Shown here: positions 55,654 to 64,000 of the stretch, one piece after another
Numbering within the stretch: position 1 is the stretch's first letter
Layout of the letters: every line of letters begins with the position of its first letter
Assembly: GCF_022843985.1 (NCBI RefSeq)
Contig: NZ_JALHMP010000002.1
Span: forward strand, 62,001-126,000
Length of the DNA: 64,000 nucleotides
From: Phreatobacter sp.
Lineage (GTDB): Bacteria; Pseudomonadota; Alphaproteobacteria; Rhizobiales; Phreatobacteraceae
Direction of reading: 5' to 3'
The notes under the pieces: model-generated
Databases searched by the model: none
What the model was told of the DNA's origin: nothing
The model's input: the letters and a program-made list of their open reading frames with translations, nothing else
Made by a program: the position numbers and the translations under genes

Positions 55654-56208
55654 ATGATCCATTCAAGCGCGAAAGCGCATCGTTTATCCATTGGTCGAGC
55701 AGCCATTGCTGGCGCGACATCGCTGATCATGACGGCCTCCGCCATGGCCCAGGACGCCGACGGCGCCAATGCCACCTGGGCGACGCTCTATGCCGCCGGC
55801 CGGGCTGCGGCCCCGTCACCGGCATCGGGCGAGGGGCCTGCGGAAATGAGCTCCATCCGCAGCCGCATCACCGAGGTCGCCGTCCGCCACGGCGTTCCGT
55901 CCGGTCTCGCCCTCGCGGTCGCCCGGATCGAGAGCAACATGCGCTGCCAGGCCCGCGGCCGGGCCGGCGAGCTCGGCCCCCTGCAGATCAAGCCGGCGAC
56001 GGCACGCGGCCTCGGCTATAGAGGCCCGGTTTCGGCGTTGAACTCCTGCGGCGCGGGCCTCGAATGGGGCATGCGGCATCTGGCGGTGGCCTATCAGCGC
56101 TGCGGCTCGGCGGCGGGTGCCGCGGCGCTGCACAACCGCGGCCTTGGCGCGGCCTGCACGCGCACCGCCTATTCCCACCGCGTCACGCGGCTGATGGCGA
56201 GCCTCTGA
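55654..56208 (+). CDS. Exported lytic transglycosylase (SLT domain)
   Basis: A 184-residue protein with a signal peptide ending at TASAMAQ (about 33). The SLT catalytic glutamate is E93 in VARIESNMR, followed by the substrate groove motif GELGPLQIKP (105-114). The family cuts the glycan strands of peptidoglycan without water, and small versions like this often serve envelope-spanning machines. A possible disulfide joins cysteines 98, 133 and others. AT-rich sequence at 55475-55650 upstream likely holds its promoter. Confidence 0.88.
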   Translation: MIHSSAKAHRLSIGRAAIAGATSLIMTASAMAQDADGANATWATLYAAGRAAAPSPASGEGPAEMSSIRSRITEVAVRHGVPSGLALAVARIESNMRCQARGRAGELGPLQIKPATARGLGYRGPVSALNSCGAGLEWGMRHLAVAYQRCGSAAGAAALHNRGLGAACTRTAYSHRVTRLMASL

Positions 56209-56238
56209 GCCTCGCGCCACCGGACCTCCCACATGAAA

Positions 56239-56263
56239 ACGGCCGCCCCGGGAGGGCGGCCGT
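56239..56263 (-). terminator. rpsA terminator
   Basis: ACGGCCGCCC (56239-56248) and GGGCGGCCGT (56254-56263) form a perfect 10-base-pair stem with a 5-base loop. On the minus strand it is followed by TTTTC, so it ends rpsA, whose stop is 49 bases away; it can also stop the convergent transglycosylase gene. Confidence 0.85.
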
Positions 56264-56311
56264 CTGTCGTCGGGAGGCAGGGCCGGCGGGTCATCCCGCC
56301 AGCGGCCGTCC

Positions 56312-58018
56312 TCACTTCTTGTCGCCGGTGCGCGCCTTGAGGGCGGCGCCGAGGATGTCGCCGAGCGAAGCGCCCGAGTCGGCCGAGCCGAACTGGGCCA
56401 TGGCTTCCTTCTCCTCGGCCACTTCCAGCGCCTTGATCGACACCTGGACCTTGCGGGCCTTGCGGTCGAACATGGTGACGCGGGCGTCGAGCTTCTCGCC
56501 GGCGGCGAAGCGCTCGGGACGCTGGTCGGCACGGTCGCGGGCCAGTTCGTTGCGCTTCACGAAGGCGGTGAGGTCGGTGCCGACGAGCTTCACGTCGATG
56601 CCGCCTTCCTTCACCTCGACCACTTCGCAGGTCACGATCTGACCCTTGCGGATCTCGCCGGCATCAGCGAAGGGATCGCCGCCGACCTGCTTGAGGCCGA
56701 GCGAGATGCGCTCCTTCTCCACGTCGACGTCGAGGACCTGGGCGCGGATGATGTCGCCCTTCTTGAACTCCTCGATGACCTGCTCGCCCGGACGGTTCCA
56801 GTCGAGGTCGGACAGGTGGACCATGCCGTCCACATCGCCCTCGAGGCCCAGGAACAGGCCAAACTCGGTCTTGTTCTTGACCTCGCCCTCGACGACGGTG
56901 CCGATCGGGTACTTCTCGATGAAGGCTTCCCACGGGTTCTGCAGGGTCTGCTTGAGGCCGAGCGAGATGCGCCGCTTGGAGCTGTCGACCTCGAGCACCG
57001 ACACTTCGACTTCCTGCGAGGTCGAGACGATCTTGCCCGGATGGACGTTCTTCTTGGTCCAGCTCATTTCCGAGACGTGGATCAGGCCTTCGATGCCCGG
57101 CTCCAGCTCCACGAAGGCGCCGTAGTCGGTGATGTTGGTGACGCGGCCCTTGAACTTGGCATTGATCGGGTATTTGGCCTCGATGCCCTGCCACGGGTCG
57201 TCCAGGAGCTGCTTCATGCCCAGCGAGATGCGGTGCGTCTCGTGGTTGATCTTGACGATCTTGACCTTCACGGTCTGGCCGATCGTCAGCACCTCTGACG
57301 GGTGGTTGACGCGGCGCCAGGCGATGTCGGTGACATGCAGCAGGCCGTCGATGCCGCCGAGGTCGACGAAGGCGCCGTAATCGGTGATGTTCTTCACCAC
57401 GCCGTCGATGACCTGACCCTCTTCGAGGTTCTGCACCAGCTCGTGACGCTGCTCGGCGCGCGTCTCTTCGAGGACGGTCCGACGCGACACGACGATGTTG
57501 CCACGGCGACGGTCCATCTTCAGGATCTGGAACGGCTGCGGCGAGTTCATCAGCGGGCCGACGTCGCGGATCGGGCGGATGTCCACCTGGCTGCGCGGCA
57601 GGAAGGCCACGGCGCCATCGAGATCGACCGTGTAGCCGCCCTTGACGGTGTTGAAGATCGTGCCGGTGACCTTCTCGTTGGCGTTGAATGCCTTCTCGAG
57701 CTTGACCCAGCTTTCCTCGCGGCGCGCCTTGTCGCGCGAGATGACGGCCTCGCCGAGCGCATTCTCGATACGCTCGAGATAGACCTCGACGATATCGCCG
57801 ATCTTGATGTCGCCTTCACGGCCGGGGCCGCTGAATTCCTTCAGGGCCACGCGGCCCTCGGTCTTCAGACCGACGTCGATGATGGCGAGATCCTTCTCGA
57901 TCCCGACCACGGTTCCCTTCACGACGGAACCTTCGTTCATCTCGGTCGTACCGAAGCTCTCGGTCAGGAGCGCGGCGAAATCGTCGCGGGAGGGGTTCAT
58001 GCTGTTGGCGCTTGCCAT
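56312..58018 (-). CDS. rpsA: 30S ribosomal protein S1
   Basis: A 568-residue protein with six S1 RNA-binding repeats, for example GTVVGIEKDLAIIDVGLKTEG (as GTVVGIEKDLAII), GTIFNTVKGGYTVDLDG, GVVKNITDYGAFVDLGG and GRVTNITDYGAFVELEPG. It binds mRNA leaders and brings them to the 30S subunit. cmk, usually just upstream of rpsA, and ihfB, usually near, are not adjacent: cmk is absent from the window and ihfB lies 5.7 kb away. Confidence 0.97.
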   Translation of the reverse strand: MASANSMNPSRDDFAALLTESFGTTEMNEGSVVKGTVVGIEKDLAIIDVGLKTEGRVALKEFSGPGREGDIKIGDIVEVYLERIENALGEAVISRDKARREESWVKLEKAFNANEKVTGTIFNTVKGGYTVDLDGAVAFLPRSQVDIRPIRDVGPLMNSPQPFQILKMDRRRGNIVVSRRTVLEETRAEQRHELVQNLEEGQVIDGVVKNITDYGAFVDLGGIDGLLHVTDIAWRRVNHPSEVLTIGQTVKVKIVKINHETHRISLGMKQLLDDPWQGIEAKYPINAKFKGRVTNITDYGAFVELEPGIEGLIHVSEMSWTKKNVHPGKIVSTSQEVEVSVLEVDSSKRRISLGLKQTLQNPWEAFIEKYPIGTVVEGEVKNKTEFGLFLGLEGDVDGMVHLSDLDWNRPGEQVIEEFKKGDIIRAQVLDVDVEKERISLGLKQVGGDPFADAGEIRKGQIVTCEVVEVKEGGIDVKLVGTDLTAFVKRNELARDRADQRPERFAAGEKLDARVTMFDRKARKVQVSIKALEVAEEKEAMAQFGSADSGASLGDILGAALKARTGDKK

Positions 58019-58383
58019 ACGTTGATCGTCCTTAGGTCAGCCCGTTGATGCGCCGGGGTTGCAGAAGGCCGCCGGCTCCACATGGGCCGGATGAGGGGCT
58101 TGAATCGCATCCGGACGCGGCCGATGACGGCTCGCGGGCGCAACCCAGGCGGAAGGCGGCATGGATATGTCGGGCGGATCGCGACGGAACCGGCGGCGAA
58201 CCCCGTCCTGAGGCGGCAGCCCGTCGGGGGCCACGGCGAGGACGCGAGGCGGGCGCGGGCGCTCGGCCCAGTCCCGGGTGGAGGTCATCCACCATGCGCT
58301 GCCGGCAGGTCCGACCGGAATTCGATCTGCCGAATGGCGCGGCAATACAGGAAATGCCCCCGCACGACAAGCGCCACGCGGGC
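58019..58383 (-). other. Upstream region of rpsA
   Basis: About 365 GC-rich bases between a small hypothetical gene and rpsA, both on the minus strand. Frames here are arginine/proline-rich with no ribosome site. The stretch presumably holds the rpsA promoter and leader, where S1 autoregulation usually acts; I see no clear conserved structure. Confidence 0.45.
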
Positions 58384-58692
58384 TCAGCCCCGTTTGCGGT
58401 CGAAGGTGAAGCGATGCGAGCGTTTCAGTTCGAGAACCAGCGCGACGAATTGGGCCGCCGACAGGACCTCTTCCTTGCCCGAGGGATAGGACACGAAGAA
58501 GCGCGACTTGTCTGGATACATCCGCACCCGTGCCTCGATCCGGGGCTCCGCCCCGGTTCCCGGTTCGGGAATGGCGATGACGTCGCCCCACCGGACCCGG
58601 CGCTGCTCGGGAGGCGCGGCGACCATGTCCAGTCCCAGGTCGGGGTCCAGAGGCGCAGGCACCGGCTGGTCGGAGGGCGGTGGACGGTTCAT
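58384..58692 (-). CDS. Small hypothetical protein
   Basis: A 102-residue protein from MNRPPPSDQP; a longer start at 58758 would add 22 residues. The proline-rich N-terminus is followed by a compact region (RWGDVIAIPEPG, RMYPDKSRFFVSYPSGKEEV) and a basic end (ELKRSHRFTFDRKRG). No signal, span or motif. It follows zapA on the same strand after 118 bases. Unknown function. Confidence 0.6.
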   Translation of the reverse strand: MNRPPPSDQPVPAPLDPDLGLDMVAAPPEQRRVRWGDVIAIPEPGTGAEPRIEARVRMYPDKSRFFVSYPSGKEEVLSAAQFVALVLELKRSHRFTFDRKRG

Positions 58693-58810
58693 GGCGTCGG
58701 ACAGATGGTGAAGAGAACTGGTGATGGGTTTAGACACCGAGACGAGTCCACGCAACATGTCGAAGAGCCGCGGCGTCGCCTTGCATCCGCCGTTTCATCC
58801 GGCCTCGGCG

Positions 58811-59185
58811 TCAGGAGACCGGCTTCGACAGTCCGGTGAGCTGGGCCGTCAGCCGCTCGATCGCGGCGGCTGCGTCATCCAGCGTATGGGCGAGATGTAC
58901 CTCGCGCTGGTCGGCGCGCTCGACGCTGACCGCGCGGGCCTCGCGCAAGGCGTTGAGTTCGGTCTCTGCCGCCTTCAGGCGCCGGCGCGTGTCGGCCAGT
59001 TCGTCGGCCACCATGATCGCCGCCATGACGGTGAGCCGGGTGTCGCCGATCTCGCCGAAGGCGCCTTTCAGCTGGTCGACCTTGCCGTTCACCTCCGCCG
59101 CCAGGCGCAGGAGATGGTCTTCCTGCCCGTCGTCGCAGGCCATGCGGAAAGACCGGCCGTTGATCGTGACGGAGACGTGCGCCAT
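58811..59185 (-). CDS. zapA: Cell division protein ZapA
   Basis: A 124-residue FtsZ-ring stabiliser. The ZapA fold is seen in VSVTINGRSFRMACDDGQEDHLLRLAAEVN (as VTINGRSFRMACDDGQE and LLRLAAEVN), then TRLTVMAAIMVADEL and a coiled-coil tail (about 65-118). It bundles FtsZ protofilaments at mid-cell. The coiled-coil gene upstream ends 6 bases before it, and such a pair is usual in Hyphomicrobiales. Confidence 0.92.
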   Translation of the reverse strand: MAHVSVTINGRSFRMACDDGQEDHLLRLAAEVNGKVDQLKGAFGEIGDTRLTVMAAIMVADELADTRRRLKAAETELNALREARAVSVERADQREVHLAHTLDDAAAAIERLTAQLTGLSKPVS

Positions 59186-59191
59186 CGCGGG

Positions 59192-59482
59192 TCAACTCTC
59201 GTAGCGGGCGAGGACGCCGCGGATGGTGTCCATGGTCAGATCGAGACGGCGGGCGACTTCGCGGTTGACGGATTCGAGGCCGGCGACACGGTCGGCGGAG
59301 CGGTCGAGGTCCTCCGCGAGTCGGGACCGGTCTGCCTGGAGCGCCTCCATCTGCTTGTGGAGAACGACCTGCTGGCGGTCGTTCTCCAGCTTGCGCGCGA
59401 CGGCCGTCTCCAGCGCCCCCAGCGCCGTCTTCAAGCGGGAGGCCGCCGTTTCAAGGCGCGATGGGCCTGTCGTGGATCCCAA
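59192..59482 (-). CDS. DUF4164-type coiled-coil protein
   Basis: A 96-residue, almost wholly helical protein: TAASRLKTALGALETAVARKL to a long heptad region, ending in VARRLDLTMDTIRGVLARYES. No ATG is near; TTG at 59482 has AGGA 7 bases before it and gives the family length, while an ATG at 59608 would add a 42-residue unrelated stretch. It is cotranscribed with zapA, so a role in division or its regulation is likely but unproven. Confidence 0.72.
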   Translation of the reverse strand: MGSTTGPSRLETAASRLKTALGALETAVARKLENDRQQVVLHKQMEALQADRSRLAEDLDRSADRVAGLESVNREVARRLDLTMDTIRGVLARYES

Positions 59483-59810
59483 GCTCGATCCTGCCAGTGT
59501 GAGAGGGTCCGCCCGTCGCGGCACATGCCGCAGGTGGAACGGCACGGAACCTACGCGAGGCGGTCGAACAGCGTCAACGCCGCTGTCGCGATTGTCGCAC
59601 CCGGCCATGGCTTAGCCCCGTCGGGGCTGCCGCTGGCTCGTCGGAATGCAGTTTCGGCCCCTGGCAGGCCGGTCCTGTCGATGGAGCCATTGACTCGGGG
59701 GCCGTCACTGGTAGGACACCGGCCCGACAGCCCGGTGGATGCTCTCCGGGTGTTTTTCCAGGGAATGCGCGCCGTTTTCCGCCGAGGCGGCGCTGCAAGG
59801 AGCCGCTCCG

Positions 59811-61808
59811 ATGTCCACCGAGATCCTGCCGCGGGCCCAGCACGACAAACTGGCCAATGCGATCCGCACACTCGCGATGGATGCGGTGGAAAAAGCCAAG
59901 TCGGGTCATCCCGGCATGCCGATGGGCACTGCCGATATCGCCACGGTGCTGTTCTCGCGATTCCTCAAGTTTGATGCCGCCCAGCCGGCCTGGCCCGATC
60001 GCGACCGCTTCGTGCTCTCCGCCGGCCACGGCTCCATGCTCGTCTACGCGCTGCTCTATCTGACCGGCGCGCCGGAGATGACGCTCGACGAGATCAAGAA
60101 TTTCCGCCAACTCGGTTCCAAGACCCCCGGCCATCCGGAGAATTTCATCACCAAGGGGGTCGAGACCACCACCGGCCCGCTCGGCCAGGGAATCGCCACC
60201 GCCGTCGGCATGGCCCTGGCGGAGAAGATGCTCGCCGCCGAATTCGGCAAGAAGGCCGTCGACCACTACACCTATGTCATCGCCTCCGACGGCGACCTGA
60301 TGGAGGGCGTCAGCCAGGAAGCCATTGCAATGGCGGGCCACTGGAAGCTGAACAAGCTCATCGTGCTCTTCGACGACAATGACATCTCCATCGACGGCCC
60401 GCTGTCGATCGCCGATTCGGTCGACCAGCTGAAGCGCTTCCAGGCCGCCGGCTGGCGTGCCGAGCGCGTCGATGGCCATGACCCCGAGGCGATCGGCGCC
60501 GCCATCGAGCGCGCCCGCAAGTCCGGCAAGCCCTCGCTCATCGCCTGCAAGACGGTGATCGGCTATGGCGCGCCGAAGAAGGCGGGCACCTCCAAGGCCC
60601 ATGGCGAGCCGCTCGGGGCCGAGGAGCTGAAGGGCGCCAAGGAGAAGCTCGGCATTGCGCCGGAGCCCTTCGCCATCGCCCCGGACGTTCTGGAAGCCTG
60701 GCGCAAGATCGGCGCCCGCGGCGCCAGCGCCCGCAAGACTTGGGAATCGCTGTTCGGCACGCTGCCGCCGAGAAAGCAGGCCGAGTTCAACCGCCGCCTC
60801 GCCCACGAGCGGCCGGCCCGGCTCGCCAAGGCGCTCGCCGCCCACAAGAAAGCGCTTCTCGCCGCCCCCCAGCACATCGCCACGCGCAAATCCTCGGAAC
60901 TGGCCATCGAGGCGATCGTGCCGGCCATGCCGGAATTCCTTGCGGGCTCGGCCGACCTGACCGGCTCCAACAATACCAAGGCCAAGTCGGCCGTCGCCTT
61001 CTCGGCGAAGAACCCCAAGGGCCGCTATATTCATTACGGCATCCGCGAGCACGGCATGGCCGCCGCCATGAACGGCATCGCCCTGCATGGCGGCTTCGCG
61101 CCGAACGGGGCGACCTTCCTCGTCTTCACCGACTATTGCCGTCCGGCCATGCGCCTCTCGGCGCTCATGGGCACCGGCGTCGTCTATGTCATGACGCATG
61201 ATTCCATCGGTCTCGGCGAGGACGGCCCCACCCACCAGCCGGTCGAGCATGTGGCCGCGCTGCGCGCCATGCCCAACATGCGGGTCTTCCGCCCCTGCGA
61301 CGCCGTCGAGGTGGCCGAGTGCTGGGAACTGGCGCTGAGCCGGATCGATGGTCCGACGACCCTGGCGCTCACCCGCCAGAACCTGCCGCAGCTGCGCACC
61401 GACGCGAAGGTCAACCGCTCCGCCGCCGGCGCCTATGAACTGGTCAAGGCCGAGGGCGGCAAGGCGCGGGTGACCCTCTTCGCCACGGGCTCAGAGGTCG
61501 AGGTCGCCGTCGCTGCGAGGAAGGCACTGGCCGACAAGGGCATCATCGCCCGGGTCGTCTCGGTTCCCTCGCTCGACCTGTTCCTCGAACAGCCAGCCGA
61601 TATCCGCCAGGCGGTGATCGGCGATGCGCCGGTCAAGGTCGCCATCGAGGCGGGCGTGCGCATGGGCTGGGATGCCGTGATTGGCCATGATGGTCTCTTC
61701 ATCGGCATGACCGGCTTCGGGGCCTCGGCGCCCTACAAGGAACTCTACAAGCATTTCGGCATCACGCCGGAGGCCGCCACCGACGCGGTTCTGGCGCGGA
61801 TCGGCTGA
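59811..61808 (+). CDS. tkt: Transketolase
   Basis: A 665-residue thiamine-diphosphate enzyme of the Calvin/pentose phosphate pathways. The ThDP site is GHPGMPMG near 34, [14 protein letters not shown] with metal-binding NDNDI-type DDNDISIDG, and the second half has [16 protein letters not shown]. The ATG at 59811 has AAGGAG upstream. It starts a plus-strand run with gap and pgk, i.e. central carbon flow. Confidence 0.96.
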   Translation: MSTEILPRAQHDKLANAIRTLAMDAVEKAKSGHPGMPMGTADIATVLFSRFLKFDAAQPAWPDRDRFVLSAGHGSMLVYALLYLTGAPEMTLDEIKNFRQLGSKTPGHPENFITKGVETTTGPLGQGIATAVGMALAEKMLAAEFGKKAVDHYTYVIASDGDLMEGVSQEAIAMAGHWKLNKLIVLFDDNDISIDGPLSIADSVDQLKRFQAAGWRAERVDGHDPEAIGAAIERARKSGKPSLIACKTVIGYGAPKKAGTSKAHGEPLGAEELKGAKEKLGIAPEPFAIAPDVLEAWRKIGARGASARKTWESLFGTLPPRKQAEFNRRLAHERPARLAKALAAHKKALLAAPQHIATRKSSELAIEAIVPAMPEFLAGSADLTGSNNTKAKSAVAFSAKNPKGRYIHYGIREHGMAAAMNGIALHGGFAPNGATFLVFTDYCRPAMRLSALMGTGVVYVMTHDSIGLGEDGPTHQPVEHVAALRAMPNMRVFRPCDAVEVAECWELALSRIDGPTTLALTRQNLPQLRTDAKVNRSAAGAYELVKAEGGKARVTLFATGSEVEVAVAARKALADKGIIARVVSVPSLDLFLEQPADIRQAVIGDAPVKVAIEAGVRMGWDAVIGHDGLFIGMTGFGASAPYKELYKHFGITPEAATDAVLARIG

Positions 61809-61906
61809 TCTGCCTTGGGATTGACGTGATTGGGCGCCAGATCGCGGCGCCGCCCGCTGAACGGTTCGCTCGGGATGAGGCGGGCCGCATGAAGGAGAGG
61901 AATTCC

Positions 61907-62917
61907 ATGACCACCCGCGTCTTCATCAACGGTTTCGGCCGGATCGGCCGCAACGTCCTGCGCGCCATCGTCGAGGGCAAGCGCAAGGACATCGAGGTGG
62001 TCGGCATCAACGACCTCGGCCCCGTGGAGACGAACGCCCACCTGCTGCGCTTCGATTCGGTCCACGGCCGCTTTCCGGCCGAGGTCTCGGTGGATGGTGA
62101 CACCCTCATCGTCGCCGGCAAGCGCATCAAGGTGACGGCGATCAAGGATCCGGCCGAGCTGCCGCACAAGTCGCTGAACGTTGACGTGGCGATGGAATGC
62201 ACCGGCATCTTCACCACCCGCGACAAGGCCGCCGCCCATCTCAAGGCCGGCGCCAAGCGCGTGCTCGTCTCCGCCCCCTGCGACGGCGCCGACCTCACCG
62301 TCGTCTACGGCGTCAACCACGAGGCCCTGACAAAGGACCATCTCGTCGTCTCCAACGCCTCCTGCACCACCAACTGCCTCGCCCCCGTCGTCGCCGTGCT
62401 GCACAAGGCCTGCGGAATCGACAAGGGCTTCATGACGACGATCCATGCCTATACCGGCGACCAGCCGACGCTCGACACGATGCACAAGGACCTCTACCGC
62501 GCCCGTGCCGCGGCGCTGTCGATGATCCCGACCTCGACGGGCGCGGCCAAGGCCATCGGCCTCGTCATCCCCGAGCTCAAGGGCCGCCTCGACGGCACCT
62601 CGATCCGCGTGCCGACGCCGAACGTCTCGGTGGTGGACTTCAAGTTCCTCGCCAAGCGCAAGACCACCGTCGAGAAGGTCAACGAGGCCATCCTGAAGGC
62701 GGCGAAGCGCGGCCCGCTGAAGGGCATCCTCGGCTACACCGACCAGCCCAACGTCTCCATCGACATGAACCACGACCCGCATTCGTCGATCTTCGCCCTC
62801 GACCAGACCAAGGTCATGGATGAGAAGTTCGTCCGCGTGCTGTCCTGGTACGACAACGAGTGGGGCTTCTCGAACCGCATGAGCGACACCGCCGTCGCCA
62901 TGGCGAAGCTGATCTGA
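61907..62917 (+). CDS. gap: Glyceraldehyde-3-phosphate dehydrogenase, type I
   Basis: A 336-residue glycolytic/gluconeogenic enzyme. The NAD fold is [10 protein letters not shown] (7-16), the nucleophile is C153 in [12 protein letters not shown], and [14 protein letters not shown] and [12 protein letters not shown] complete the family set. AAGGAG precedes the ATG. It lies 98 bases after tkt on the same strand. Confidence 0.97.
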   Translation: MTTRVFINGFGRIGRNVLRAIVEGKRKDIEVVGINDLGPVETNAHLLRFDSVHGRFPAEVSVDGDTLIVAGKRIKVTAIKDPAELPHKSLNVDVAMECTGIFTTRDKAAAHLKAGAKRVLVSAPCDGADLTVVYGVNHEALTKDHLVVSNASCTTNCLAPVVAVLHKACGIDKGFMTTIHAYTGDQPTLDTMHKDLYRARAAALSMIPTSTGAAKAIGLVIPELKGRLDGTSIRVPTPNVSVVDFKFLAKRKTTVEKVNEAILKAAKRGPLKGILGYTDQPNVSIDMNHDPHSSIFALDQTKVMDEKFVRVLSWYDNEWGFSNRMSDTAVAMAKLI

Positions 62918-62928
62918 GCCCAACCATC

Positions 62929-62955
62929 GGGCCGTCCGCCACCGGCGGGCGGCCC
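62929..62955 (+). terminator. Hairpin between gap and pgk
   Basis: GGGCCGTCCGCC (62929-62940) and GGCGGGCGGCCC (62944-62955) pair over 12 positions with one G-T pair and an ACC loop, followed by TCATTCCTTT. It lies 11 bases past the gap stop and 22 bases before pgk. In a same-strand pair it may act as a partial terminator or an mRNA-processing boundary. Confidence 0.65.
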
Positions 62956-62977
62956 TCATTCCTTTCCGAGTGACTCC

Positions 62978-64000
62978 ATGTCCAGCTTCCGCACCCTCGA
63001 TGATGCCGATCTTGCCGGAAAGCGCGTTCTCGTCCGCGTCGACCTCAACGTACCCATGGAGGATGGCAAGGTCTCGGACCTGACGCGTCTTGAGCGCATC
63101 GTGCCGACGCTGACCGACATCGCCGACTGCGGCGGAAAGGTCATCATCCTCGCCCATTTCGGCCGTCCGAAGGGCGTCGATCCCTCCCAGTCTCTCAAGG
63201 CCGTTGTCCCGGCCCTCGCCGATGTCCTGAAGCGCCCCGTCGCCTTCGCCGCCGACTGCATCGGCGACGTCGCGGCCAGGGCCGTCGACGCCATCAAGCC
63301 GGGCGAGATCCTGGTGCTGGAGAACACCCGCTTTCACAAGGGCGAGGAGAAGAACGAGCCCGATTTCGTCAAGGCGCTGGCCGCCAATGGCGACATCTTC
63401 GTCGCCGACGCCTTCTCCGCCGCCCACCGTGCCCATGCCTCGACCGAGGGCCTCGGCCATGTCCTGCCGGCCTATGCCGGCCGGACCATGCAGGCCGAAC
63501 TCGACGCCCTGACCCGGGCGCTGGAGAAGCCCGAACGTCCCGTGGTCGCCGTCGTCGGCGGCGCCAAGGTCTCCACCAAGCTCGACCTCCTCGGCAACCT
63601 GTCGAAGAAGGTGGACTTCCTCGTCATCGGCGGCGGCATGGCCAACACCTTCCTCGCCGCCGAAGGCAAGCCTGTCGGCAAGTCGCTGTGCGAGCACGAC
63701 CTCGTCGACACCGCCCGCGCCATCGTCGCCGAGGCGGCGCAGAACGGCTGCCGCATCGTCCTGCCCGTCGATGTCGTCTGCGCCAAGGACTTCAAGGCCC
63801 ATGCGCCGCACCGCGTCTGCGGCATCGACGACGTCGCGACCGACGAGATGATCCTCGACATCGGGCCGAAATCGGTCGAGCACGTCGTCTCCGTCCTCGG
63901 CCGCGCCAAGACCCTGGTCTGGAACGGCCCCTTCGGTGCCTTCGAGCTGGAGCCCTTCGACAACGGCACTGTTTCCGTCGCCGAGGCGGCCGCCGAACTG
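62978..64000 (+). CDS. pgk: Phosphoglycerate kinase (3' end outside window)
   Basis: The first 341 residues of a protein normally near 400 residues long. Visible are [16 protein letters not shown] (14-29), [36 protein letters not shown] and the C-terminal-domain start [11 protein letters not shown]. It transfers phosphate between 1,3-bisphosphoglycerate and ADP. The frame is intact and simply runs off the right edge. Confidence 0.96.
   Translation, partial: MSSFRTLDDADLAGKRVLVRVDLNVPMEDGKVSDLTRLERIVPTLTDIADCGGKVIILAHFGRPKGVDPSQSLKAVVPALADVLKRPVAFAADCIGDVAARAVDAIKPGEILVLENTRFHKGEEKNEPDFVKALAANGDIFVADAFSAAHRAHASTEGLGHVLPAYAGRTMQAELDALTRALEKPERPVVAVVGGAKVSTKLDLLGNLSKKVDFLVIGGGMANTFLAAEGKPVGKSLCEHDLVDTARAIVAEAAQNGCRIVLPVDVVCAKDFKAHAPHRVCGIDDVATDEMILDIGPKSVEHVVSVLGRAKTLVWNGPFGAFELEPFDNGTVSVAEAAAEL

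Noticed and set aside
61745-63883. 712-codon minus-strand frame
   Set aside because: It lies opposite tkt, gap and pgk, all with intact catalytic motifs.
1-64000. CRISPR arrays, insertion sequences, prophage or toxin-antitoxin modules
   Set aside because: No regularly spaced direct repeats, transposase, integrase or phage genes, or paired toxin-antitoxin frames were seen.
1-64000. tRNA and rRNA genes
   Set aside because: No cloverleaf-like stretch with a TTCGAATCC-type arm and no rRNA consensus segments were found by eye; a tRNAscan-SE run would settle it.

Overview
The window is high-GC, densely packed bacterial DNA whose gene content and order point to an alphaproteobacterium of the Hyphomicrobiales (Rhizobiales) type. 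The main pointers are sppA-ihfB-lapA-(OCD)-trpF-trpB-trpA-accD-folC on one strand, an AccD without the usual zinc finger, a two-gene glycine decarboxylase (gcvPA/gcvPB), a tandem glycine riboswitch, a FixL/FixJ-like pair, and zapA beside tkt-gap-pgk. I see no insertion sequence, prophage, CRISPR array, tRNA or rRNA. Most of the window is ordinary chromosome. Family-level placement is not possible from sequence reading alone.

Layout. 1-0.9 kb: the 5' end of a BtuB-like TonB receptor, cut by the window edge, behind a cobalamin riboswitch. 0.9-8.5 kb: a catabolic block on the minus strand. A Pot-type ABC importer (binding protein, ATPase, two permeases) is followed by a three-part flavin/iron-sulfur dehydrogenase of the opine oxidase / HCN synthase superfamily, with a divergent LysR regulator and a clear palindrome between them. 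8.7-16.3 kb: a Na+/Ca2+ exchanger, dusA, a TauE/SafE exporter, a class D beta-lactamase homologue, a Tat-type 5'-nucleotidase and a membrane aspartic protease. 16.3-18.4 kb: cobS and cobT, for the last steps of cobalamin assembly. 18.4-20.2 kb: a FixJ/FixL-like two-component pair. 20.3-27.4 kb: an aminotransferase, a lipoprotein, then the glycine riboswitch with gcvT, gcvH, gcvPA and gcvPB. 28.4-31.4 kb: ileS. 31.6-34.1 kb: two small unknown genes and an rhlE-csp cold-shock pair. 34.4-43.9 kb: an ABC membrane half without its ATPase domain, a zinc-free MDR reductase, a serine-glyoxylate aminotransferase, transporters, a GNAT enzyme, and DUF2272 and LssY_C proteins.

43.9-51.6 kb is one long minus-strand transcription unit from sppA to folC with very short gaps. 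It mixes proteolysis, DNA bending, tryptophan, fatty-acid and folate synthesis. 52.1-58.0 kb holds pyrF with an FMN reductase, a polytopic membrane protein, a metallo-hydrolase, a lytic transglycosylase and rpsA. 58.4-64 kb holds zapA and its neighbours, then tkt, gap and pgk of central carbon metabolism; pgk is cut by the right edge.

Two metabolic themes recur. Cobalamin appears as riboswitch-controlled uptake at the left edge and cobS/cobT at 17 kb. Glycine/glyoxylate/serine metabolism appears as the riboswitch-controlled cleavage system and the serine-glyoxylate aminotransferase. The best candidate for undescribed biochemistry is the 0.9-7.5 kb import-and-oxidise operon, whose substrate cannot be read from the sequence.
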